Assembly: GCA_903887035.1 (NCBI GenBank)
Contig: CAISOG010000016.1
Coordinates: 1-5,912 of the forward strand
Direction of reading: 5' to 3'
Source of the DNA: an uncultured Holosporaceae bacterium
GTDB taxonomy: Bacteria; Pseudomonadota; Alphaproteobacteria; CAISOG01
DNA: 5,912 nt
A program made the position numbers and the translations under genes. The stretch's first letter is position 1. Every line of letters begins with the position of its first letter. The notes beneath the pieces were generated by a model. The model ran no database searches. It was not told the DNA's origin and worked only from the letters and a program-made list of their open reading frames with translations. Positions 1-5,144 of this stretch are shown piece after piece.

Positions 1-294
1 AGTTTTGTTGTTAAGGATAAAGACCATCGCTTAAGCTTTGAAAAATTTGTGGATAATGATCGCATTAGATACGCGGCCAAAGTCGAAGAGCCGAAGGTGG
101 CCTATGCAATCAAGGTGGCCTATGCAATCATAGGGCATCTTAAAACCATGGGAATAACCGCTTTGTTATGTGTTCAGGGCGATAGTGAAAATGGTTTTTG
201 TAGCATTGAGATAACAAATGACGCTATGAAACATCTAAATTTTTTAGAACTTCTTAAAAATGAAGCGCTTCAACAACTGGCTCGTGCAGCTTAG
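1..294 (+). CDS. hypothetical protein, 5' end missing (97 codons visible)
   Basis: The frame is open from the first base of the window to a TAG at 292-294, so this is most likely the C-terminal part of a gene that starts upstream. A GTG at 49 could be a start (81 aa), but no Shine-Dalgarno precedes it and the frame stays open before it. I do not recognise the family. The visible protein is a mixed, mostly soluble sequence with no transmembrane segment. It contains a directly repeated KVAYAI hexapeptide (from the 18-bp DNA repeat), then a hydrophobic segment around ITALLCVQG and a helical, Leu-rich tail ending LARAA. GC is about 39% by hand count, well below the roughly 60% of the rpe region, which could mean a foreign origin or simply a less constrained gene. 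Coding status is supported only by the open frame and by the codon alignment of the repeat. Confidence 0.5.
   Translation, partial: SFVVKDKDHRLSFEKFVDNDRIRYAAKVEEPKVAYAIKVAYAIIGHLKTMGITALLCVQGDSENGFCSIEITNDAMKHLNFLELLKNEALQQLARAA
94..129 (+). repeat. exact 18-bp tandem duplication, in frame
   Basis: AAGGTGGCCTATGCAATC occurs twice head to tail (94-111 and 112-129) with no mismatch. The unit is six codons long and aligned to the reading frame of the surrounding gene, so it adds a second KVAYAI without breaking the frame. Perfect identity, including third positions, suggests a recent slippage or duplication event. Confidence 0.95.
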
Positions 295-311
295 AGGTTT
301 TGTTGGCAAGC

Positions 312-333
312 TGATGAACGCAAGAGTTCATCA
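312..333 (+). other. perfect 8-bp stem-loop 18 bases after the first gene
   Basis: TGATGAAC (312-319) and GTTCATCA (326-333) are exact reverse complements around a 6-base loop. The position just after the TAG at 294 would suit a transcription end or a 3'-protecting hairpin. No T-run follows (the next bases are AAGCC) and the stem is only moderately GC-rich, so I do not call it an intrinsic terminator. Confidence 0.5.
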
Positions 334-415
334 AAGCCTTAGTCGGTAAACAACTGTCGTCGCCTTTGCGTAGAGTCTCCGATTGCTAAGCCACACACCC
401 CAGCATGCAAACGGC

Positions 416-444
416 TTGACCGCAGCGGACTCAAGTCTTTACAT
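416..444 (+). promoter_or_regulatory. possible sigma-70-type promoter upstream of rpe
   Basis: TTGACC (416-421, five of six bases of TTGACA) is separated by exactly 17 bases from TTACAT (439-444, only three of six bases of TATAAT). Transcription would begin near 451, giving rpe a leader of about 160 bases and placing the CtrA-like box at 454-469 directly over the start of the transcript. The -35 and spacing are good but the -10 is weak, so this is a candidate only. Confidence 0.3.
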
Positions 445-453
445 GAGTCTTCT

Positions 454-469
454 TTAACCAACCGTTAAC
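454..469 (+). promoter_or_regulatory. CtrA-type binding site (TTAA-N7-TTAAC)
   Basis: TTAACCAACCGTTAAC matches the full CtrA box known from Caulobacter and relatives: two TTAA half-sites (454-457 and 465-468) separated by exactly seven bases and followed by C. CtrA is an essential cell-cycle and motility response regulator in many alphaproteobacteria. The site lies about 145 bases upstream of the rpe start. If the 416-444 promoter is real, the box overlaps its start point and would suit repression. If the box instead stands in for a -35 element, it would suit activation of a promoter with a -10 near 485, where only a poor GTCAAT-like sequence is seen. The match is direct; the function is inferred. 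Confidence 0.55.
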
Positions 470-588
470 CATCGGGGTTTAGGGTCAATTGGGCGGCGGC
501 CTAGGTTGCTGCGGCTGTTGTTGCGATGCCCCGAATCTGGCCACCTGTTCCACCTGAAAGACGACGCTGCCCGCGTTTTCTGCTGCCC

Positions 589-612
589 AAACCAATACTC
601 AAGCCAATACTC
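589..612 (+). repeat. 12-bp tandem repeat abutting the rpe start codon
   Basis: AAACCAATACTC (589-600) and AAGCCAATACTC (601-612) are adjacent copies differing at one base, and ATG of rpe follows immediately. The repeat fills the place where a Shine-Dalgarno should be, and no AGGAG-like sequence is present. Confidence 0.85.
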
Positions 613-1308
613 ATGAAAATTGCCCCATCCCTGCTATCCGCCGACTTTGCCAATCTGGGGGCATCGGCGCGGGTGGTGACGCAGGCGGGGGCAGACTGGT
701 TGCATTGGGATGTGATGGATGGCCATTTTGTGCCCAACCTGACCATTGGCGCCGATGTGATGGCGGCGGTGCGCCCCTATTCCGACCTGCCCTTTGATGT
801 GCATCTGATGATATCGCCCGTCGATGCCTTTATCCCGCTGTTCGCTAAGGCTGGCGCTGACCGCCTGACCATTCATCCAGAGGCTGGCCCCCATTTGCAT
901 CGCAGCCTGCAACTGATTCGCGCGGCGGGGTGCAAGGTGGGCGTCGCCCTTAACCCCGCTACCCCGCTGGAGGTGTTGCAGCCGGTGTTGGACGATATTG
1001 ACCAAGTGTTGATGATGACCGTTAACCCTGGCTTTGGTGGGCAGAAGTTTATTCCGCAGGGGTTGGCGCGGGTGGCGGCGGTTAAGGCGATGATCATCCA
1101 GGCCGGTCGGCAGGTTGGCGGCGATGAGGGGCAGATTGAGTTGGTCGTCGATGGCGGGGTTAACCCCGTAACCGCGGGTCAGCTGTGGGCGGCGGGTGCC
1201 AGCGTTTTGGTGGCGGGCACCGCAGTTTTTGGTGGCACTGATGGCGATTATGCCGCTAAAATCCAACGACTGAAAAATGCACCGCTTCATAAACATGAAC
1301 AGGACTAA
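613..1308 (+). CDS. rpe: ribulose-phosphate 3-epimerase
   Basis: Cytoplasmic TIM-barrel enzyme that interconverts D-ribulose 5-phosphate and D-xylulose 5-phosphate in the pentose phosphate pathway (and the Calvin cycle where present). The 231-residue protein opens with the family signature IAPSLLSADFANLG. The metal ligands are in place: H31 and D33 (LHWDVMDGHFVPNLTIG, residues 30-46), H64 (DVHLM) and D180 (VDGGV). D36 and D180 are the expected acid/base pair. The phosphate-binding stretches MTVNPGFGGQKF (135-146) and VAGTAVF (200-206) are also intact. The ATG at 613 was chosen because family members begin two to five residues before IAPS. An in-frame ATG at 526 would add 29 Pro/Arg-rich residues unlike the family. 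Neither start has a Shine-Dalgarno. The next gene begins 12 bases after the TAA, which suggests one transcript. Confidence 0.96.
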   Translation: MKIAPSLLSADFANLGASARVVTQAGADWLHWDVMDGHFVPNLTIGADVMAAVRPYSDLPFDVHLMISPVDAFIPLFAKAGADRLTIHPEAGPHLHRSLQLIRAAGCKVGVALNPATPLEVLQPVLDDIDQVLMMTVNPGFGGQKFIPQGLARVAAVKAMIIQAGRQVGGDEGQIELVVDGGVNPVTAGQLWAAGASVLVAGTAVFGGTDGDYAAKIQRLKNAPLHKHEQD

Positions 1309-1320
1309 ACAATCTTGAGG

Positions 1321-3021
1321 ATGATCTTGCCCCATGCGATGCGCGATATGATGGATGGATGGCAAAAACTGTCGGAGTGGTTGCGCGCCCTAAGCCCGGA
1401 CGGGTTTTTTCAGGCCAATCGCGGCGGTAAACAGGCGCGGCATCGGTCGGGGCGATCCCCCCTGGTCAGCCTGTATCATCAGCCGTCAGACCCGTGGAGT
1501 GGGCGTTCAGATCTGGGCAATCGCCTGATTGCGGTGATCAGCGAAAGCGATGCGGCCAGCTTTTTTGCGCTGGGTGGACGGGTTAGCGGCGATGCCGAAC
1601 TGGCGGGATTGATTGGCGATTGGTCGCCGCACAGCTTTGTTTGGTTGCGTCATTTGCACGCTCTGGGCGGGGATCCTGCCCGCGCCTATGTGCGGATGCT
1701 GCTGCAAAGCTGGCTGAACAATCGCCCCTATTTGTCAAAGGCGCAGCTGGCCGAAATTGACGATCTGGCCATTAAAGGCCAACGGGTCAGCCAGTGGTTG
1801 AGTCACTTCAGCTTTTACGGAGCCAGCTCCGACAGCCATTTTCAGCAGATGGTTTGCCGCGCCCTGCTGCGGGAGGTGGGGCAGCTGAAGCGTCGTTGGT
1901 TGCAGGGCACCACGGTTGAGGCGCGGATGACCGCGCTGAAGGGTGTCATCTTTGGGGTTTTGGCGTTGGAGGAGGACGACAGTGATCTGAACTTCTACCT
2001 AAAAGCCATGGAGGATCAGCTGTTTCACAGTGTGTTCCAGGATGCCCCCCGTGGCCGCACCAATGCCAGCGGTTATGTCAGCATGTTGCGCGATTTGTTG
2101 GAGATTCGCAGCCTATTGTGTGCGGTTGGCCATTCGGTGCCGATGATTATTCAACAAAGCATCGAACGGTTGGCCACCATTGTGCGGATGTTCCTGATGC
2201 CCGATGGCAAGCTGGCCTTGGTCAACGGCAGTGTTGAGGAATCCGCCAGTGAGTTGGAGCAGTTGTTGCAGCTGGCCACTGGTCGCGCCTATGGCCTGAC
2301 CCAGCAACAGTTTCGTGGCTATTACCGCATGGCCGCTGGCCGCACCACCCTGTTGGTCGATGCCGCCCCCCGTATGAGCCAGGATGGCGGCCACGCTGGG
2401 CTGTTGAGTTTTGAAATGGCGGTGGGTAGGGAGAGGTTGTTGGTCAATTGCGGCACCTATTGTGGTCCTGATGCGGCCTGGTACCGTGGCTTAAGGGCGA
2501 CGGCGGCGCACAGCACGATTGGCCTGCCCGCCAGTGATGCCTATGATTTCGCCCCCAGCCCGCGTCGGGTGGCCAGCATCCCTTTGCAACCGTCCGCGGA
2601 AAAGAATGAGCAGGGCAACCATCAACTGCTGGAAATGGCGCATGACGGCTATTTGGTCAGCCATGGCGTGCGCATCCAACGCCGCCTGTATCTGGCGCGT
2701 GATGGCGATGATGTGCGCGGCGAAGATATTGTCAGCGGTCCCGCCAATACCATGGTGGAAATTCGTTTTCACCTGCACCCGCAGGTGGATGCCGGCCTGT
2801 CGCAAAAGGGCGATCAAGTCATCCTGAAACTGCCATCGGGCGGGATGTGGAAATTTCGCGCCGATCTTAGCGGTGGGCGGGGTGAATTGGAATTGACCGA
2901 AAGCATCTACGCACCGCAACGGTTGGTCATCAAACGCACGCAACAAATTCTGCTGCGCCTACCCCTAGACGAGGATGGTAAGGTGCGCGTGCAGTGGGGC
3001 ATCCGCCGCCCGCTTAGCTAA
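1321..3021 (+). CDS. heparinase II/III-like family protein
   Basis: About 566 residues with the two-part build of heparinase II/III-like proteins. An alpha-helical N-terminal region (roughly residues 50-330) contains a tract like SHFSFYGASSDSHFQQM that resembles the toroid repeats of alphaproteobacterial members. A beta-rich C-terminal region (roughly 340-560) carries GGHAGLLSFEMAVGRERLLV around residue 358 and WYRGLRATAAHSTIGL around 388-401, both typical of the heparinase II/III-like domain. Related proteins are polysaccharide lyases, but the substrate here is unknown. No signal peptide is visible, so a cytoplasmic location is likely. The start is uncertain. TTGAGG at 1315-1320 can be read as a TTG start at 1315 or as a Shine-Dalgarno that touches the ATG at 1321. 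TTG at 1327 would be spaced correctly from GAGG, and ATGs at 1339 and 1348 are also in frame. The gene lies 12 bases behind rpe; this pairing, often followed by purH, is what I recall for alphaproteobacteria, but no purH follows here. Confidence 0.87.
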   Translation: MILPHAMRDMMDGWQKLSEWLRALSPDGFFQANRGGKQARHRSGRSPLVSLYHQPSDPWSGRSDLGNRLIAVISESDAASFFALGGRVSGDAELAGLIGDWSPHSFVWLRHLHALGGDPARAYVRMLLQSWLNNRPYLSKAQLAEIDDLAIKGQRVSQWLSHFSFYGASSDSHFQQMVCRALLREVGQLKRRWLQGTTVEARMTALKGVIFGVLALEEDDSDLNFYLKAMEDQLFHSVFQDAPRGRTNASGYVSMLRDLLEIRSLLCAVGHSVPMIIQQSIERLATIVRMFLMPDGKLALVNGSVEESASELEQLLQLATGRAYGLTQQQFRGYYRMAAGRTTLLVDAAPRMSQDGGHAGLLSFEMAVGRERLLVNCGTYCGPDAAWYRGLRATAAHSTIGLPASDAYDFAPSPRRVASIPLQPSAEKNEQGNHQLLEMAHDGYLVSHGVRIQRRLYLARDGDDVRGEDIVSGPANTMVEIRFHLHPQVDAGLSQKGDQVILKLPSGGMWKFRADLSGGRGELELTESIYAPQRLVIKRTQQILLRLPLDEDGKVRVQWGIRRPLS

Positions 3022-3034
3022 AACATGCTTTAGC
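3017..3034. other. small inverted repeat between convergent genes
   Basis: GCTAAA (3017-3022) and TTTAGC (3029-3034) form a 6-bp stem with a 6-base loop that includes the stop codon of the heparinase-like gene. The convergent tpsB gene ends at 3052, leaving only 30 bases between stop codons. The stem is weak and lacks a T-run on either strand, so a terminator role is possible but not supported strongly. Confidence 0.25.
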
Positions 3035-3051
3035 GATGGTTAGGCAGGCAA

Positions 3052-4788
3052 TTAGAACTTCTGATTCGCTTCAAACATCAGGCGTGGATAGCGGGGGGGG
3101 CCATACAGGGGATCGCCGATTCCCCGAATCAGCGGAAAGGCCATCGTCATGCTGCCCGAAAAGCCCTCATCATTGCTCAGCGCTAAACCCAGGCCTGTTG
3201 AGGCTGCCAGCGGATTTTGCCCATCACGATCCTTATTCCACAGCTTGCCCATATCGTAAAACACAAAGGGGTCGGGGCTAAAGCCGCGCAGCGGTGAAAA
3301 TCCGCGATACCGAAGTTCGACGCCGCCAACGATACCATGATCCCCAGTTATTTCGGATGGATCATAGGCACGCCCGAGCTGAGACCCCCCATAGCCAAAT
3401 TCTTCAGAAACCAACAGCGGGTCAGATGCCCATTGCCCGGCCAATTGGTTGGTCAGCAGGTATTGATCGTCAATGACCTGTTGGCGTTTATAGGAAAATT
3501 CTGCCTTGCTAAAGGCGGGGTTAGCCTGCGCCCGCGAAAGATTGCGATCCCCTTGACGACTGCCTTCCATAACAGAAAGCCCCTGGCTTAATTTTGTGGT
3601 GACCTCATGTTGGCCATTCCAACGATCCAGGGTGTTATAACTGATACTGCCACGCAGAGCGCGCGCCTTATCCCGCACCAAAGGAGAGCTGTGGCCATAA
3701 AGATCGCTGTCGGTTGCTTTGCTGTCGATCCCCAGGCCAAAGTCTAAATTTTCTGTGCGTTGGCGGATGTATTTATACGATAATTCCGCGCCCAAATCTT
3801 TTGAGGTGCTATGAATATCAAAGTCACGTAGACCTGCCCCTGGCTGTGCCCCGGTATAGCCCGCCCGCAGCCCCAACACCCATCGCGGCGAAAGAACAAT
3901 CGCATGCCCAACCGATCCAAATTTTAGCTCTTCACTAGGCACGGTGGACAGCAGCGATACAGAGCTTTGTTGCAGGGGCAAAAAACTGTCCTCAAAGGTT
4001 ACATTGGCTTGCAGCGGCCCCAAAAATCGCGAACCATTGTTGGAAAAACGCAATTCGCCTTTGCCGTCTTTTTTCGTGGGTGTCAGTATCAAAACCGTCG
4101 CGCCAGAATAGATATCGGCATCCTTGGACGGCTTAATCAACGCCCGAAACGACACACCGGGCAAATCATTAAGGCGCAACAGATAGGACTCAACAACCTC
4201 AGCACTTAGGGGGCGCACCGCTTTTAATTCCTCAATCAACTTTTGCACCACCGATGATTTGGCAACGCTGCCAACGGATTCTTTTGCTGATCCTCCCTCC
4301 CACTCAACCGTCTCAATATAGCCCTCCACCACCTGTATCGTGATGATACCTTCCTCAATTTTTTGTGCGGGGACATAGGCGCGTGATAAGAAATAGCCGG
4401 CGTTGCGATATTTCTCAGTAATGCGATTGGCCACCTCCCACACCAGATCCAGGGATGATTTTTGGCCAATATAACCTTTATACAGTTGGGCTATTTCCTG
4501 TTGCGGGAAAACAGTAACGCCATCCACCTGCACGGCCTTTAGCTGAAAGGATATTTTGTTGACCCCCTCAGGCACCGGCAACGTCCCCAAATCTGTTTTG
4601 ATTGGCTTTTTGGGAGTAAGACTGGGCAATGACTTTTCAGGCAGGGGTTGTACGCGGTTAATATCCGCCCCTCCAGGAATAGTAGGAACCTGGCCAAAGG
4701 CGGGGGGCGCCCCCACCACTGCCAACAATCCTATCACCAAGGAAATTGCGGCTAATGGCCATAAACATCCATGCAGCTTGCGACGCAT
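3052..4788 (-). CDS. TpsB/ShlB/FhaC-family outer-membrane transporter (two-partner secretion)
   Basis: Omp85-superfamily pore that moves a large TpsA exoprotein (haemolysin or adhesin type) across the outer membrane. From the ATG at 4788 it has 578 residues, close to the usual TpsB length. Residues 1-33 are a Sec signal peptide (MRRKL, then a hydrophobic core, cleavage near AFGQ). A Pro-rich linker follows to about 76. POTRA 1 spans about 79-157 (FQLKAVQVDGVTVFPQQEI, then GYFLSRAYVPAQKIEEGIITIQVVEG) and POTRA 2 about 158-237. The beta-barrel runs from about 243 to the end, with the loop-6 motif LGRAYDPSEITGDHG (471-485, counterpart of VRGY in FhaC), FVFYDMG (508-514) and a terminal Phe as barrel-assembly signal. 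Upstream in-frame starts (TTG 4860, ATG 4836, ATG 4809) would bury the signal peptide; none, including 4788, has a clear Shine-Dalgarno. Neither flank encodes a TpsA partner. A plain surface-lectin or adhesin export role is equally possible; the cargo is unknown. Confidence 0.9.
   Translation of the reverse strand: MRRKLHGCLWPLAAISLVIGLLAVVGAPPAFGQVPTIPGGADINRVQPLPEKSLPSLTPKKPIKTDLGTLPVPEGVNKISFQLKAVQVDGVTVFPQQEIAQLYKGYIGQKSSLDLVWEVANRITEKYRNAGYFLSRAYVPAQKIEEGIITIQVVEGYIETVEWEGGSAKESVGSVAKSSVVQKLIEELKAVRPLSAEVVESYLLRLNDLPGVSFRALIKPSKDADIYSGATVLILTPTKKDGKGELRFSNNGSRFLGPLQANVTFEDSFLPLQQSSVSLLSTVPSEELKFGSVGHAIVLSPRWVLGLRAGYTGAQPGAGLRDFDIHSTSKDLGAELSYKYIRQRTENLDFGLGIDSKATDSDLYGHSSPLVRDKARALRGSISYNTLDRWNGQHEVTTKLSQGLSVMEGSRQGDRNLSRAQANPAFSKAEFSYKRQQVIDDQYLLTNQLAGQWASDPLLVSEEFGYGGSQLGRAYDPSEITGDHGIVGGVELRYRGFSPLRGFSPDPFVFYDMGKLWNKDRDGQNPLAASTGLGLALSNDEGFSGSMTMAFPLIRGIGDPLYGPPRYPRLMFEANQKF
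3093..3100 (-). repeat. 8-base homopolymer (C8 on the coding strand) in tpsB
   Basis: Eight G on the plus strand are eight C in the tpsB reading direction, spanning codons for Gly563-Pro-Pro-Arg566. A change of one base would shift the frame for the final 12-15 residues, including the terminal Phe of the barrel signal. The tract is the longest mononucleotide run noticed in the window. Confidence 0.9.
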
Positions 4789-4906
4789 GGTCGCAAAGCT
4801 TAAGGGCATTGGGTTGAACAAGGCTGTTTGTATCATGTTGGGATAGTCACAGGCGGGCAATCAGGGGGAGTGATATCGGTTGACGTTTTCCTAATGGCTT
4901 TCAAAC

Positions 4907-4963
4907 CACCCCGCAATCTTAGAAAATTATTTCAGCAATAACAATCACAATCATGACGGGGTG
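4907..4963. promoter_or_regulatory. inverted CACCCCG pair, candidate activator (enhancer) sites
   Basis: CACCCCG (4907-4913) is matched by its exact reverse complement CGGGGTG (4957-4963), with centres 50 bases apart and AT-rich DNA between them. Relative to the predicted flagellin transcript start near 5050 the arms lie at about -140 and -90, the usual distance for enhancer sites of sigma-54 activators. In Caulobacter such sites bind FlbD; I cannot confirm the FlbD consensus from memory, so the binding protein is an inference. Confidence 0.35.
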
Positions 4964-4982
4964 TGTTTTGCAGGCTTTGTTT

Positions 4983-4995
4983 TATCAATTGTTTT
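4983..4995 (+). promoter_or_regulatory. IHF-like site
   Basis: TATCAATTGTTTT fits the IHF consensus WATCAA-N4-TTR at eight of nine defined positions; the last base is T instead of a purine. It lies at about -67 to -55, between the candidate enhancer arms and the sigma-54 core, where IHF bends DNA at many sigma-54 promoters, including flagellar ones. Confidence 0.4.
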
Positions 4996-5023
4996 CAAGG
5001 GAATAGCATTTCGGGTTACAAAT

Positions 5024-5039
5024 TGGCATGGCTTTTGCA
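5024..5039 (+). promoter_or_regulatory. sigma-54 (-24/-12) promoter of the flagellin gene
   Basis: TGGCATGGCTTTTGCA matches the sigma-54 consensus TGGCAC-N5-TTGCW with one mismatch (T for C at the sixth base). It keeps the invariant GG (5025-5026) and GC (5037-5038) with their required spacing. Transcription is expected near 5050, giving a leader of about 95 bases before the flagellin ATG. Late flagellar genes, including flagellins, are read by sigma-54 RNA polymerase in several alphaproteobacteria such as Caulobacter, so the assignment agrees with the gene downstream. Confidence 0.82.
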
Positions 5040-5085
5040 AAATCAATTCCATCAGCCTAAGGCTCAGTTAAGGGCAATGGTTGAG

Positions 5086-5113
5086 AAAAAGAATCAGAAC
5101 AAAGATTCTTTTT
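5086..5113 (+). promoter_or_regulatory. 10-bp stem-loop in the flagellin 5' UTR
   Basis: AAAAAGAATC (5086-5095) and GATTCTTTTT (5104-5113) are perfect reverse complements with an 8-base loop, AGAACAAA. The hairpin lies within the predicted leader and ends 20 bases before the Shine-Dalgarno. In Caulobacter, FlbT acts on the flagellin mRNA leader to control stability and translation, so an analogous role is plausible. It could also resemble a terminator because it ends in T5, but the stem has only two G-C pairs. Confidence 0.6.
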
Positions 5114-5133
5114 ATAACATCGCAAGCAGCAAT

Positions 5134-5138
5134 AGGAG
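5134..5138 (+). promoter_or_regulatory. Shine-Dalgarno of the flagellin gene
   Basis: AGGAG lies six bases before the ATG at 5145, near-ideal spacing. It is the only clear ribosome binding site in the window and fixes the flagellin start. Confidence 0.85.
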
Positions 5139-5144
5139 TTTTCC

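Larger units (their letters stand above)
295..612. other. gene-free region with stem-loops, promoter candidate and CtrA-like box
   Basis: About 320 bases lie between the first gene and rpe, and I find no convincing gene in them. From left to right they hold: the 8-bp hairpin at 312-333; an imperfect inverted repeat, CTTAG/CTAAG (338-342, 386-390) outside TCGG/CCGA (343-346, 379-382), with a 3-base bulge and a loop of about 32 bases; a promoter-like pair at 416-444; a 6-bp inverted repeat GACTCA/TGAGTC (428-433, 444-449) followed by TTCTTT; a CtrA-like box at 454-469; and a 12-bp tandem repeat at 589-612. The run of inverted repeats could be a structured leader or small RNA, but no known RNA family was recognised. 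Confidence 0.5.
4789..5144. other. divergent regulatory region between tpsB and flagellin
   Basis: These 356 bases separate the divergent tpsB and flagellin starts and hold no convincing gene. The right half contains the flagellin control elements listed separately: an inverted pair at 4907-4963, an IHF-like site, a sigma-54 promoter and a leader hairpin. The stretch 4914-4950 is AT-rich. On the minus strand, the only weak -35-like sequence I saw for tpsB is TTGAAA (complement of 4897-4902), with no acceptable -10 at the right distance, so its promoter is not assigned. Confidence 0.6.

Noticed and set aside
526..612. N-terminal extension of rpe from ATG 526
   Set aside because: The extra 29 residues are Pro/Arg-rich, end in a repeat-encoded KPILKPIL, have no Shine-Dalgarno and lack a counterpart in ribulose-phosphate epimerases, which begin just before IAPS.
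295..612. tRNA or other known RNA gene in the gene-free stretch
   Set aside because: No cloverleaf with a GTTC T-loop in register, and no recognisable conserved RNA signature was found by eye.
1155..1168. Perfect 14-bp palindrome CGGGGTTAACCCCG inside rpe
   Set aside because: It encodes the conserved Gly-Gly-Val-Asn-Pro segment at the active site, and codon choice in GC-rich DNA explains it. No regulatory reason to expect a site here.
634..1365. 243-codon open frame on the minus strand
   Set aside because: It lies almost entirely opposite rpe, whose catalytic motifs are intact. Its product is His/Gln-rich and low in complexity, as expected for the complement of a GC-rich gene.
2491..2946. 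151-codon open frame on the minus strand
   Set aside because: Fully antisense to the conserved C-terminal domain of the heparinase-like gene, with no recognisable motif or ribosome site.
4556..4846. 96-codon plus-strand open frame
   Set aside because: Antisense to the tpsB signal peptide and linker; no homology signal or ribosome binding site.
4789..4860. Longer tpsB forms starting at 4860 (TTG), 4836 or 4809
   Set aside because: They would place 7-24 extra residues before a well-formed signal peptide and none has a Shine-Dalgarno. They cannot be fully excluded.
5086..5113. Intrinsic terminator in the flagellin leader
   Set aside because: The stem ends in five T but has only two G-C pairs, and the T-run is part of the stem itself rather than following it.
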